From Arthrobacter sp. (GTDB lineage Bacteria > Actinomycetota > Actinomycetes > Actinomycetales > Micrococcaceae), in NCBI GenBank assembly GCA_023264815.1, contig JAHFUZ010000024.1:1-64000 (forward strand): DNA of 64,000 nt, read 5' to 3'. The notes under the pieces were generated by a model. It saw only the letters and a list, made by a program, of their open reading frames with translations. It was not told the origin of the DNA and ran no database searches. Shown piece by piece: positions 15,622-24,472 of the stretch (positions are counted from its first letter, which is position 1; each line of letters begins with the position of its first letter). The translations under genes and the position numbers were made by a program.

Positions 15622-17088
15622 TCAGGCGGATACGCCGGAGCGCTCCTTGAACAGGTGCTCCAGCTGCTCCAGGGACTTGTCCTTGGTTTCCGGGACAACG
15701 CGCCTGACCCAGACGATGGCACCAAGCTGCAGCGCCACGAAGATGAAGAACGTCGCCGAAACACCGATCCACGACACCATCTGCGGGAAGAAGAAACCGA
15801 TCAGGAAGTTGATCATCCACAGCACAAAAACGCAGATGCCCATGGCGATACCGCGGACGTGCATGGGGAAGATCTCGGACATGGTCAGCCAGGTAACCGT
15901 GCCGATGCAGCCCTGCATGGACGCCAGGAACGTCACCATGAACAGCAGCACAAGGTAGCCGCGCAGCGTGCTCTCCGGCAGTGCCATGGAAATGACCGCG
16001 ATGGCCGTCAGGGACAACGCCGTGCCACACAGTCCCACGATCAGCATGGGTTTTCGGGGCACCCGTGACATCAGATACATGCCAACGACGACGGCAGCCA
16101 CCGACGTGATGCCGTTGAGGACGTTGGCAATCAGGGCGCCCTGGTCGCCGAATCCGGACGAGGACAGGATGGTTGTTCCGTAGTACATGATGGCGTTGAC
16201 GCCACTGATCTGGTTGATGATGGCCATGCCCAGGCCCACCACGAAAATCCTGCGGATCCACGGCACGGTGAGGTCCTTGAACGTGCCCATCTTGGCCTGG
16301 TAATCCTCGCGGGCTGCCTGCCGGACCTCGTCGAATTCCGTGGAGACGTCGCCGGCGGCGCGGGTGGAACGCAGCACTTCCAGCACTGCCCCGAAGCGGC
16401 CGGCCGACGCCAGCCAGCGCGGGCTCTCCGGCAGGACCAGCATCCCGAACCAGAGGATGACGGCAGGGAGCGTGGCGATCACCAGCATCCAGCGCCAGAC
16501 GTGCGTTTCCTCGGGGAAAAGGTTGCCCAGCACGGCGTTGAAGGTGAAAGCGAGGAACTGGCCGGTGACGATCATCAGTTCGTTTTGCGTGACAATGCGG
16601 CCGCGCTGGGCCGCCGGTGACATCTCGGCGAGGTACACGGGGACAATCACGGAAGCGCCACCCACTGCCAGGCCCAGCAGCGTTCGGGCCGCAATGAGCA
16701 GTTCAGTGCTTGGCGAGATGGTGCAGGCGATGGTGGCCACGATGAAGATCAGGGCCAGGCCCATGATGGTCTTGCGCCTGCCGAATCGGTCCGAGAGCCG
16801 GCCAGCGCTGATGGCGCCGAAGGCCGCGCCGAACAGGAGCGTTGACGTGACCAGCCCTTCGGTCAGCGGGGTGAGGCCGAGGTCCCGCTGCATAAACGGC
16901 AGGGCGCCGTTGATCACGCCGGTATCGTAGCCGAACAGCAGTCCGCCGAAGGTGGAGAAGAGCGCCACCTTCCGCATAAATTTCTTCGGGTTGGCGGGTT
17001 TGGCGGACCTGGTCTGCCTGGTGCTGGCGGAAGCACCGACGTGGACAGTGCCGGGATTCGTCAGGGTTTGCTTCGCATCGGCCCCCAC
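15622..17088 (-). CDS. iolT: MFS sugar transporter, probable inositol:proton symporter
   Basis: The 488-residue protein is a 12-segment sugar porter. It has the family signatures [16 protein letters not shown] (TM1), [11 protein letters not shown] (loop 2-3), [22 protein letters not shown] (end of TM6), [12 protein letters not shown] (TM7) and [12 protein letters not shown] (after TM12). Inositol transporters IolT1/IolT2 of C. glutamicum and IolT of Bacillus are in this family. A polar N-terminal extension of about 37 residues precedes TM1. The GTG start overlaps the stop of the upstream iolH gene by one base, placing it last in the core iol operon. The substrate is inferred from context. Confidence 0.87.
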   Translation of the reverse strand: MGADAKQTLTNPGTVHVGASASTRQTRSAKPANPKKFMRKVALFSTFGGLLFGYDTGVINGALPFMQRDLGLTPLTEGLVTSTLLFGAAFGAISAGRLSDRFGRRKTIMGLALIFIVATIACTISPSTELLIAARTLLGLAVGGASVIVPVYLAEMSPAAQRGRIVTQNELMIVTGQFLAFTFNAVLGNLFPEETHVWRWMLVIATLPAVILWFGMLVLPESPRWLASAGRFGAVLEVLRSTRAAGDVSTEFDEVRQAAREDYQAKMGTFKDLTVPWIRRIFVVGLGMAIINQISGVNAIMYYGTTILSSSGFGDQGALIANVLNGITSVAAVVVGMYLMSRVPRKPMLIVGLCGTALSLTAIAVISMALPESTLRGYLVLLFMVTFLASMQGCIGTVTWLTMSEIFPMHVRGIAMGICVFVLWMINFLIGFFFPQMVSWIGVSATFFIFVALQLGAIVWVRRVVPETKDKSLEQLEHLFKERSGVSA

Positions 17089-17960
17089 TACTTGACCTTA
17101 TCGATGTACTGGCCCATCGTCTCCAGCTGGTGGCGGGAGACCTCCTCGGCGTTCTCGTCCTCGGCAAAGACGCTGGAGACCATGACGGTGTTGTCCTTGT
17201 CCAGGAAGCCGATTTCCTTGAGTCCGCCAAAGAACTCGTCCCAGTTGACGTCGCCATCGCCGATCTTCAGGTGCTGGTGCACGCGGACGGCGTTGCCGGG
17301 CGGATTGGTGATGTAGCGCAGCCCGTGGGACGCGTGGTGGTTCATGGTGTCCGAGACGTGGACCAGGCGAAGTTTATCCCCGGCAGCCCGCATGATCTCC
17401 AGCGGCCTGTTGCCCATGTGGAAGGTGTGCGAGGCCACGTAGACCAGGCCGATGTTGGGCGAGTTCACGCCCCGGATCACGCGGATCGCGGCCAGGCCGT
17501 CTTCGACGAAATCGTCCGGGTGCGGGTCGATCAGGACGTCAAGGCCTTCGCGCTCGATGATCGGCAGCAGTTCCTCCATGGAGCGGTAGAAGGCGCGTTC
17601 GGACTCCTCGGCTTTCTCGGGCCGGCCGCTGAATTCGGTATTCATGGTGCTGACGCCGAGGTCCACGGCAATCTGGATGGCACGCTTCCAGTAGCGCACT
17701 GCAGCTTCGCGGGCATCCTCGTCGGGGCCGGACCAGCGCAGGACCGGCAGCACGGAGGCGATTTCCACACCAGCGTCCTTGCAGGACTTGTTCAGCTGGG
17801 TTACCAGTTCATCGTCGGCCTTGGGGTGGTTGTAGAACGGGATCATGTCCGCGTGCGGGGTCAGCTGCAGGTACTTGTAGCCAAGATCGGCGGCCACGCG
17901 CGGAAATTCCAGCAGGCTGTGGGTGTGGTGGAACGGGGTGGGGTCCAAGGCGATTTTCAT
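17088..17960 (-). CDS. iolH: IolH-like TIM-barrel sugar isomerase
   Basis: The 290-residue protein is a xylose-isomerase-like TIM barrel. Metal-binding regions are [13 protein letters not shown] and [13 protein letters not shown], with [15 protein letters not shown] downstream. Position directly after iolG and the length of about 290 match the protein called IolH in actinobacterial and Bacillus iol operons, whose exact reaction is not settled. I chose the ATG at 17960, five bases after AAAGGAG, over the in-frame GTG two codons earlier, which overlaps that ribosome site. It overlaps the MFS gene by one base. Confidence 0.8.
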   Translation of the reverse strand: MKIALDPTPFHHTHSLLEFPRVAADLGYKYLQLTPHADMIPFYNHPKADDELVTQLNKSCKDAGVEIASVLPVLRWSGPDEDAREAAVRYWKRAIQIAVDLGVSTMNTEFSGRPEKAEESERAFYRSMEELLPIIEREGLDVLIDPHPDDFVEDGLAAIRVIRGVNSPNIGLVYVASHTFHMGNRPLEIMRAAGDKLRLVHVSDTMNHHASHGLRYITNPPGNAVRVHQHLKIGDGDVNWDEFFGGLKEIGFLDKDNTVMVSSVFAEDENAEEVSRHQLETMGQYIDKVK

Positions 17961-17984
17961 GGTCACTCCTTTGTGGGTGGGGTC

Positions 17985-18998
17985 TTAGCCGTAGAGGTCC
18001 GGCTTGGTGTTGAGCTGGACCTTGACCTTTTCGCCTGACTTCTGGGCTTCCACACCCGCTTCGCAACAGGCGGCCGTGGCGTACCCATCCCACGCGGTGG
18101 GCCCGCCAATTTCGCCGCGAAGCGCTGCGTCCACCCAGGCCTGCACCTCGACGTCGTACGCTGCACCAAAACGGTCCTCGAAACCGGGGGTGACGTTGCC
18201 GCCCCACTTGCCCGCGGACTGGATGTACGGACCGCTGTCGCCGCCGATGCTCACGATGCCGTCCTCGAACGACGCCTGCGTGGCCACCTGGTAGCCGAAC
18301 TTGGCGTTGACGTAGATTTCGACGTCGGCCAGGACACCCGACTCGGTTTCCAGCAGAACATGCTGGGGATCGTGCTGGCCGTTGGGGGCATTGCGCGTGG
18401 CTTTGCCGAGGCGGACCTGGACCGAGGTGATTTCCTCACCCGTGAAGAAGCGGATCGCGTCGAACTCATGGACTACGGAGTCGTTGATCAGCATCTCGTT
18501 GGTGAAGCCCTCGGGCGTGGTGGGGTTCCGGTGCTGGTGGTGCAGCATCAGCAACTCCCCCAGTTCGCTGGTGCGGATGATGGAACCCAACGCCGAGTAT
18601 TCCGCGTCGAAACGGCGCATGAAGCCCACCTGAATGCGCTTGTGCCCCAGTGCGGTCTCCGCCTGGACAACCTTCCAGGCGCTCTCTGCATCCGGAGTCA
18701 GCGGCTTTTCACACAGGATGGGGAAGTCCTTCTCCAGTGCCTTGTACAGGATTTCCTCGTGCAGGAACCCCGGCGTGGCGATCAGCACGGCGTTCACGTC
18801 GCCGTTGTTGAGCGCCTCATCGGCACTCGCCAAAGCCACGGCGCCGTCGATTCCCTCGATGGCAGCCTGCGCGCGGGCAAGATCTACGTCGACGACGGCG
18901 GCAATTTCAGCGCCGTGGATGCGCGTGCTGAGGCGCTTGATGTGGTCCGCACCCATGCGGCCTGCGCCGATGACGGCTACGCGGAGAGTCTTGGTCAC
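17985..18998 (-). CDS. iolG: Inositol 2-dehydrogenase IolG
   Basis: The 337-residue Gfo/Idh/MocA protein has the nucleotide-binding motif AVIGAGRMGADHIKRLST, the active-site lysine in CEKPLTPDAES (about 96) and the histidine in SVVHEFDAIRFFTGEEI. Between iolE and iolH in the core operon, it is the best candidate for the NAD-dependent myo-inositol 2-dehydrogenase that makes 2-keto-myo-inositol. Its 337 residues agree with known IolG proteins. It lies 29 bp after iolE. Of the six family members in this window this is the one I would assign to the main pathway. Confidence 0.88.
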   Translation of the reverse strand: MTKTLRVAVIGAGRMGADHIKRLSTRIHGAEIAAVVDVDLARAQAAIEGIDGAVALASADEALNNGDVNAVLIATPGFLHEEILYKALEKDFPILCEKPLTPDAESAWKVVQAETALGHKRIQVGFMRRFDAEYSALGSIIRTSELGELLMLHHQHRNPTTPEGFTNEMLINDSVVHEFDAIRFFTGEEITSVQVRLGKATRNAPNGQHDPQHVLLETESGVLADVEIYVNAKFGYQVATQASFEDGIVSIGGDSGPYIQSAGKWGGNVTPGFEDRFGAAYDVEVQAWVDAALRGEIGGPTAWDGYATAACCEAGVEAQKSGEKVKVQLNTKPDLYG

Positions 18999-19027
18999 TG
19001 TTCTGTCCTTCGTGGGTTTGGGTTGGG

Positions 19028-19945
19028 TTACTGGACGCGTGTGCGGGAACCGCAGGAAAGCAGGTAGTTGCGGGTGCGCTTGGCGATGGGCATGGGGACA
19101 TCGAAGGCGACCGGGTACATATCCTGTTCCACGATGCCGAAGATGGGGCGGTTAAGCGCCTCGACGGCCTCGATCACGGCCCGGAGATCGGGCAGGCCGT
19201 TCGGCGGCTCGGTCATCACGCCGGCGAGGTTGGCTGCGGCCCAGGTCATGTTTTCCTCGTTGACCCTCTTCAGGACCTCCGGGTTGATCTGCTTCAGGTG
19301 CAGGTAGCCGATCCGGTCCGGGTAGTTCTTGATCAGCTCCAGGCTGGAGGCTCCGCAGTACTCCGCGTGGCCGGTGTCCAGGCAGAGGTTCAGGTACTTC
19401 GGGTCTGTGGCGGCCAGCAGGGTTTCGATATCCTGCTGGGCCCCAACGTGCGAGTCCGCGTGCGAGTGGAACTGCTGCTTCAGGCCGAAGTCCTCCAGCA
19501 GGACCTTGCCCATCCGGTTGTGGCCCGCAAACAGGTCAGCCCAGGCTTCCTCGGTAAGCTCGCCGCTTTCCACGGCTTCGCCGGTGACGTCATCACGCCA
19601 CATGGCCGGGATGACCACGATGTGCTCGCCGCCCATGGCGGCCGTCAGCTCAGCCACCTTGCGGGCAGGTTCCCAAGCTTCGTCGTACTGTTTGGCGCCG
19701 CGGTGGAACGCAGTGAAGACGGTTCCGGCGGTGACCTTCAGGTCCCGTTGTTTGAGTTCCTCTGCCAGCCGGGTGGGGTCGTTCGGCAGATAGCCGTAGG
19801 GACCCAGTTCGATCCATTTGTAGCCGGACTCCGCAACTTCGTCCAGGAAGCGCTGCCACGGGGTCTGCTGGGGATCGTCCGGGAACCAGACACCCCAGGA
19901 GTCGGGGGCGGTACCGATGATGAGCTTGTTCTCGACGTCAGTCAT
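19028..19945 (-). CDS. iolE: Myo-inosose-2 dehydratase IolE
   Basis: The 305-residue TIM-barrel protein starts with the family-specific GTAPDSWGVWFPDDPQQTPW. It continues with YGYLPNDP, the metal-ligand region QFHSHADSHVG, NLCLDTGHAEYCG and GIVEQDMYP. These are characteristic of IolE, which dehydrates 2-keto-myo-inositol to 3,5/4-trihydroxycyclohexa-1,2-dione (3D-form) with Mn or Co. It lies in the core operon downstream of iolA; the gap upstream contains a 60-bp hairpin repeat. Confidence 0.94.
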   Translation of the reverse strand: MTDVENKLIIGTAPDSWGVWFPDDPQQTPWQRFLDEVAESGYKWIELGPYGYLPNDPTRLAEELKQRDLKVTAGTVFTAFHRGAKQYDEAWEPARKVAELTAAMGGEHIVVIPAMWRDDVTGEAVESGELTEEAWADLFAGHNRMGKVLLEDFGLKQQFHSHADSHVGAQQDIETLLAATDPKYLNLCLDTGHAEYCGASSLELIKNYPDRIGYLHLKQINPEVLKRVNEENMTWAAANLAGVMTEPPNGLPDLRAVIEAVEALNRPIFGIVEQDMYPVAFDVPMPIAKRTRNYLLSCGSRTRVQ

Positions 19946-19959
19946 GACTGTTCCTTCTC

Positions 19960-20019
19960 ATCGATTGCTCCGTAATGGCCCTTTTGGACACTCAAAACGG
20001 CGTTTACGGAGCAATCGAT
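19960..20019. repeat. 60-bp hairpin repeat, copy 1
   Basis: The outer 16 bases are perfectly inverted (ATCGATTGCTCCGTAA and its complement), and inner GGCCCTTTT/AAAACGGC segments also pair nearly fully. The element fills the iolA-iolE intergenic gap. It matches the element at 35049-35108 at 50 of 60 positions, with the differences mostly in the loop or compensating in the arms. It may stabilise or process the iol mRNA. Confidence 0.8.
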
Positions 20020-20040
20020 GGTGGTTGGGAGGCGGTGGGG

Positions 20041-21555
20041 TTAGTTGGAGGGGAAGTTGTAGCTTGCGCCGGAGGCGTGGGTGGGTTCGGGCCAGCGTGA
20101 GGTGACCACCTTGCCGCGGGTGTAGAAGGAGACGCCTTCGGGGCCGTAGATGTGCTTGTCGCCGAACAGTGAGGCCTTCCAGCCGCCGAAGGAGTGGTAC
20201 GCCACGGGGACGGGCAGGGGCACGTTGATGCCGATCATACCCACGGTCACGGAGCGCTGGAAGGTGCGGGCGTTCGCGCCGGAGGAGGTGAAGATGGCGG
20301 TGCCGTTGCCGTAGGGGTTGGCGTTGATCAGGTTAATGCCGGACTCCAGGTCCGGAACGCGGACGACGACGAGGACGGGTCCGAAGATTTCCTCGGTGTA
20401 GGCGGTCATTTCGGTTTTGACGTGGTCGATCACGGTGGGGCCCACCCAGAAGCCGTCTTCGTGGCCGGGGACCACGAGGTCGCGGCCGTCAACGACCATG
20501 GCCGCTCCTGCGGTTTCGGCTTCGGTGACGATCCTGACGATGCGTTCCTTGGAGGCGGGGGTGATGACCGGTCCCATTTCGGCGCCGGGGGCGGTGCCGT
20601 TGTTGACCTTCACGGCCAGGGCGCGTTCTTCGACCTTTTTGACGATCAGGTCAGCGGCGTCCCCGACGGCCACTGCGACGGAGATGGCCATGCAGCGTTC
20701 GCCGGCGGAGCCGAAGGCGGCGGCGGCGAGGTGGTCGGCGGCGTTGTCGAGGTCGGCGTCGGGCATCACGATCGCGTGGTTCTTCGCTCCGCCCAGGGCC
20801 TGGACGCGCTTGCCGTGCTTGGTGGCGGTCTCGTGGACGTACTGGGCGATGGGGGTGGAGCCAACGAAGCTGATGCCGTCGACGTCCGGGTGGGTCAGGA
20901 GGCCGTCGACGGTTTCCTTGTCGCCATGCAGGACCTGGAACACGCCGTCCGGGAGGCCGGCCTGCTTCCACAGCTTGGCCAGCAGCATCGAAGCCGAGGG
21001 GTCGCGTTCGGAGGGCTTAAGGATGAAGGCATTGCCGGTGGCAATCGCCATCGGGGCCATCCACAGGGGCACCATGACGGGGAAGTTGAACGGGGTGATG
21101 CCCGCGACCACGCCGAGGGGTTCGCGGAAGGAGAACACGTCGATGCCGGTGGAGACCTGGTCCGAATAGTCGCCCTTGAGCAGCTGCGGGATGCCGCAGG
21201 CGAACTCGATGACTTCCAGGCCGCGGCCGATTTCGCCCTTGGCGTCGGAGAGGACCTTGCCGTGCTCGGCGGTGATCAGTTCGGCGAGGTCATCCACGTG
21301 GGCGGCGACGAGTTCACGGAACTTGAAGAGCACGGCGGTGCGCTTGGCCAGGGAAATGTCGCCCCAGGAGTCGGCAGCGGCACGGGCGGCCGCGACGGTA
21401 GCATCCAGGTCGGCCCGGTTGGCCAGGCGCAGCTCGCCGGACACGGCGCCGGTGGCGGGGTTGTAGACGGGCTGGGTGCGGTCGCCAACACCTGCGGTTT
21501 CGGCGCCGTTGATGAAGTGGTTGATGGTGGTGGTCTCAGTAGAGGTGGCAGTCAT
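20041..21555 (-). CDS. iolA: (Methyl)malonate-semialdehyde dehydrogenase, CoA-acylating
   Basis: The 504-residue aldehyde dehydrogenase has GITPFNFPVMVPLWM, the FVGSTPIAQYVHETA cofactor loop, LGGAKNHAIVMPDAD, the catalytic cysteine in GSAGERCMAIS and the late GIFGPVL-type motif EEIFGPVLVV. These are features of MmsA/IolA, which converts malonate semialdehyde plus CoA to acetyl-CoA and CO2, the last step of inositol breakdown (and acts in valine catabolism). I chose the ATG at 21555, which starts the conserved N-terminus (INHFINGAE); the longer open frame has no family similarity. It lies 38 bp after iolD. Confidence 0.95.
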   Translation of the reverse strand: MTATSTETTTINHFINGAETAGVGDRTQPVYNPATGAVSGELRLANRADLDATVAAARAAADSWGDISLAKRTAVLFKFRELVAAHVDDLAELITAEHGKVLSDAKGEIGRGLEVIEFACGIPQLLKGDYSDQVSTGIDVFSFREPLGVVAGITPFNFPVMVPLWMAPMAIATGNAFILKPSERDPSASMLLAKLWKQAGLPDGVFQVLHGDKETVDGLLTHPDVDGISFVGSTPIAQYVHETATKHGKRVQALGGAKNHAIVMPDADLDNAADHLAAAAFGSAGERCMAISVAVAVGDAADLIVKKVEERALAVKVNNGTAPGAEMGPVITPASKERIVRIVTEAETAGAAMVVDGRDLVVPGHEDGFWVGPTVIDHVKTEMTAYTEEIFGPVLVVVRVPDLESGINLINANPYGNGTAIFTSSGANARTFQRSVTVGMIGINVPLPVPVAYHSFGGWKASLFGDKHIYGPEGVSFYTRGKVVTSRWPEPTHASGASYNFPSN

Positions 21556-21593
21556 GGGACTCTTCCTTGAGTAGTCGAAAAGGAGTGTGGGGG

Positions 21594-23543
21594 TCAGCCG
21601 AGCAGCTTGCGCTGGCGGTTCTTGTGGCCGGTGTACGTCTGGTAGGCCTGCTGCGTGGATTCCAGCTCGGAAACGGCTGAGACGGGGACGTCCCACCAGG
21701 ACTCGGAAGACGGGGCGTCCAGCAGCGGGTCGGATTCGACGTGGATCAGGATGGGGCCGCCGCGTTCCGGCGCTGCCTTGGCATCCCGGATGGCCTGTTC
21801 GAGTTCGGCGATGACCTTCTCCCCCGGTTCGATCCGGACCACCTTCACGCCAAGGCTTTCGGCGTTCAGGGCCAGGTCCACCGGCAGGGTCTCGCCCTCA
21901 TCGAAGCTGTGCTGCTCCTCGTTCAGGGCCCGGTACTGGGTGCCGAACCGCTGCGAGCCCAGCGACTCGGACAGGGATCCGATGGAGGCGTAGCCGTGGT
22001 TCTGGATCAGGACCACGATCAGCTTGAGGCGCTCGGCGACGGCGGTGACCAGTTCGGTGTGCATCATCAGGTAGGAGCCGTCCCCCACCATCACCACAAC
22101 ATCGCGCTGTTCCCCGCCGCGCGCGGCTTCGGCCAGCGCGGCGCGCTTCACGCCGAGACCGCCGGGGATTTCGTAACCCATGCAGGAGTAGGCATATTCC
22201 ACGTGGTAGCCGAACGCATCACGGATCCGCCACATCTTGTGCAGATCGCCAGGCAGCGACCCCGCCGCACAGATCACGACGTCGGCCGCGTCCATCGCCC
22301 GTGACGTGGCGCCGATGATTTCGTTCTGCGCCGGCAGCGGCGTGAAGCGCGTATCGAAGGCTTCGTCCACGGTGGCGTCCCAGCGCTTCTTTTCTGCCGC
22401 GACCTGCTGTTCCAGGTCCGCGCCGACGCGGTAGCCGCCGAGCGCTGCGTTGAGTTTGACCAGGGCCTTGCGGGCGTCGGCCACGATCGGGAGCGTGGTG
22501 CCGTGCTTGTACGCGTCGATGGCGGCGACATTGATGTTGATGAAACGCACGTCCGGGTTCTGGAACGCTGTCCGCGACGCGGTGGTGAAGTCCTCATACC
22601 GGGTGCCGATCCCAATGATCAGGTCAGCTTCGGCAGCGATGGCGTTCGCCGCCGTCGTACCGGTGGAGCCGATCGCACCCAGCGAGTGCTGGTGGTTCCA
22701 GGGCAGGACGCCGACGCCGGCCTGGGTGTTCCCCACCGGAATGCCGGTCAGCTCCGCGAACTTAGCCAGTTCATCGTTGGCGTAGGCGTAGAGGACGCCG
22801 CCGCCGGCGATGATCAGAGGCCGCTTCGCGGCACGGATCGCCGCGGCGGCACGGGCAATGTCCGCGTCGTCGGCGTCCGGGCGGCGGATCCGCCACTCCC
22901 GCTCGGCCAGGAACTCCTCCGGCACGTCGAAGGCCTCCGCTTGGACATCCTGCGGCAGCGAAATGGTCACCGCCCCGGTCTCGGCCGGATCCGTCAGGAC
23001 CCGCAGGCCATGGTGGAACGCCGAAAACAGCTGCTCCGGACGGGAGACCCGGTCAAAGAACTTGGACAGCGGCCGGAACGCGTCATTGACCGTGAGGTCA
23101 TAGGCGTAGGGCTGCTCAAGCTGCTGCAGCACCGGGTCCGCGGCACGCGTGGCGAAGGTGTCGGACGGCAGCAGCAGCACCGGCAAACGGTTGGTGGTGG
23201 CCAACGCCGCACCGGTCAAGAGGTTCGAGGAACCCGGCCCGATCGAGGTGCTGATCGCGAACGTCTGGCGGCGGCGCGTGTGCCGGGCGTAACCCACGGC
23301 CTGGTGGACCTGGGCCTGCTCATTCCGGCCCTGATAGTACGGCATGATGCTCGGGTCCTGCTGCTGGTACTGCTTCAAAGCCTGGCCCACACCGGCAACG
23401 TTCCCGTGCCCGAAAATCCCGAACGTGCCCGGAATCAGGCGCTCCCGGAACTCCACCCCGTTGATGGAATCCACGGTGTACTGCCTGGACAAGTACTCGA
23501 CGACGGCCTGCGCCACCGTCATGCGGCGGGTTGCTGTTCCCAC
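21594..23543 (-). CDS. iolD: 3D-trihydroxycyclohexane-1,2-dione acylhydrolase IolD
   Basis: The protein (about 649 residues) is a thiamin-diphosphate enzyme. It has the N-terminal FGIFGHGNVAGVGQAL Glu-region, a central Rossmann-like domain, and the ThDP/Mg motif GDGSYLMMHTELV to QNHGYASIGSL near the C-terminus. IolD hydrolytically opens the inosose-derived dione ring to 5-deoxy-glucuronate. The start is uncertain. The GTG at 23543 has GGAG eight bases upstream; an in-frame GTG at 23552 forms a GTGA overlap with the preceding gene, and an ATG lies at 23522. The track-length frame extending to 23819 only overlaps the upstream gene. Confidence 0.93.
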   Translation of the reverse strand: MGTATRRMTVAQAVVEYLSRQYTVDSINGVEFRERLIPGTFGIFGHGNVAGVGQALKQYQQQDPSIMPYYQGRNEQAQVHQAVGYARHTRRRQTFAISTSIGPGSSNLLTGAALATTNRLPVLLLPSDTFATRAADPVLQQLEQPYAYDLTVNDAFRPLSKFFDRVSRPEQLFSAFHHGLRVLTDPAETGAVTISLPQDVQAEAFDVPEEFLAEREWRIRRPDADDADIARAAAAIRAAKRPLIIAGGGVLYAYANDELAKFAELTGIPVGNTQAGVGVLPWNHQHSLGAIGSTGTTAANAIAAEADLIIGIGTRYEDFTTASRTAFQNPDVRFININVAAIDAYKHGTTLPIVADARKALVKLNAALGGYRVGADLEQQVAAEKKRWDATVDEAFDTRFTPLPAQNEIIGATSRAMDAADVVICAAGSLPGDLHKMWRIRDAFGYHVEYAYSCMGYEIPGGLGVKRAALAEAARGGEQRDVVVMVGDGSYLMMHTELVTAVAERLKLIVVLIQNHGYASIGSLSESLGSQRFGTQYRALNEEQHSFDEGETLPVDLALNAESLGVKVVRIEPGEKVIAELEQAIRDAKAAPERGGPILIHVESDPLLDAPSSESWWDVPVSAVSELESTQQAYQTYTGHKNRQRKLLG

Positions 23544-23548
23544 GATAT

Positions 23549-24472
23549 TCACTCCGATACTTTCGCTGATGACTGCAGCACACGTGTCTTGAGCAGGGAC
23601 GCGGCGGTGGCCACGGCACCGGCCACATCCCCGTCGGCCGGGTAAAGCAAGGTCCGGCCCACCGTCAGGCCCTGCACCCCCGGCAGCGCCAGGGCCGCCT
23701 GCCAGCTGGCGAAGACCTCGTCCTGGGTGCCTTCCGGGTCCCCGCCCAACAAAACGGTAGGCATGGTGGTGGCGGCCATCACGCGCTCCATCTCGGCGAC
23801 CACGGGCAGCTTCATCCACGTGTAGGCGCTGGTGGACCCCAGGCCCTCCGCGATCGCCACGGACTTGATCACGGCATCCGTGCTCAGGTCATTGCGGACC
23901 CTGCCGTTCTCCCAGCGGGACAGGAACGGTTCCACCATGGCGATCAGCTTCCGCTCAGCCAGCGAATCAATGGCTTTCGCCGTGGCTTCAAGCGTGGCCA
24001 CCGTGTCCGGGTCGCCCAGGCAGATGCGGGTCAGCATCTTGCCGCCATCGGCACCGAGTGCCTGCAAAGCAGCCGCTGTGTGTCCGGTGAAACGGTCATC
24101 GATCTCGTTAACCAGCCCGGACAGGCCGCCGCGGTTCATCGAACCGAAGATGAGCTTGCCCTCCAAGGCACCGAGGAGGAGCAGGTCATCCATAACATCC
24201 GGAGACGCCAGGACACCGTCCACGGCAGGGTTCGCCAAAGCGATCTGCAGCCGGTCCAGCAAATCGCGCCGGTCAGCCATGGCCACGGGATCGTTGCCCA
24301 CCGCCAGGGCACCGCGGGCAGGGTGGTCGGCCGCGACAATAAAGTTTTGGACGCCGTACTTCAGGCCGGGGTGCCGGCGGCGCGAGGCGGCCGCCCGGGC
24401 CACCGCATCCGGGTCTTCAAGCCGCAGCGCACTGAGGTGGTCATAGCGGCGGGGATCATCGTTGAGGCTCAA
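23549..24472 (-). CDS. Cgl0158-family (beta/alpha)8 barrel protein, probable DKGP aldolase
   Basis: The 307-residue protein resembles the Cgl0158/DeoC-LacD-like class I aldolase barrel family. Landmarks are LKYGVQNFIVAADHPARG (N-terminal, Asp-His), KLIFGSMNRGG, KAIDSLAERKLIAMVEPF (Lys/Glu strands), YTWMKLPVV (candidate Schiff-base lysine) and VLLGGDPEG near the C-terminus. It sits between iolC and iolD. No iolJ-type class II aldolase is present in the window, so cleavage of 2-deoxy-5-keto-gluconate 6-phosphate is its most likely role; this is inference. The start is TTG in a TTGA overlap with the iolC stop. Confidence 0.78.
   Translation of the reverse strand: MSLNDDPRRYDHLSALRLEDPDAVARAAASRRRHPGLKYGVQNFIVAADHPARGALAVGNDPVAMADRRDLLDRLQIALANPAVDGVLASPDVMDDLLLLGALEGKLIFGSMNRGGLSGLVNEIDDRFTGHTAAALQALGADGGKMLTRICLGDPDTVATLEATAKAIDSLAERKLIAMVEPFLSRWENGRVRNDLSTDAVIKSVAIAEGLGSTSAYTWMKLPVVAEMERVMAATTMPTVLLGGDPEGTQDEVFASWQAALALPGVQGLTVGRTLLYPADGDVAGAVATAASLLKTRVLQSSAKVSE

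Noticed and set aside
20194..21570. Gly-rich 458-codon plus-strand frame opposite iolA
   Set aside because: Shadow of iolA; low-complexity Gly/His content typical of antisense frames in high-GC genes.
23553..23819. N-terminal extension of the IolD frame
   Set aside because: It lies inside the preceding aldolase-like gene on the same strand and has repetitive Gly/Arg composition; family N-terminus begins near 23522-23552.
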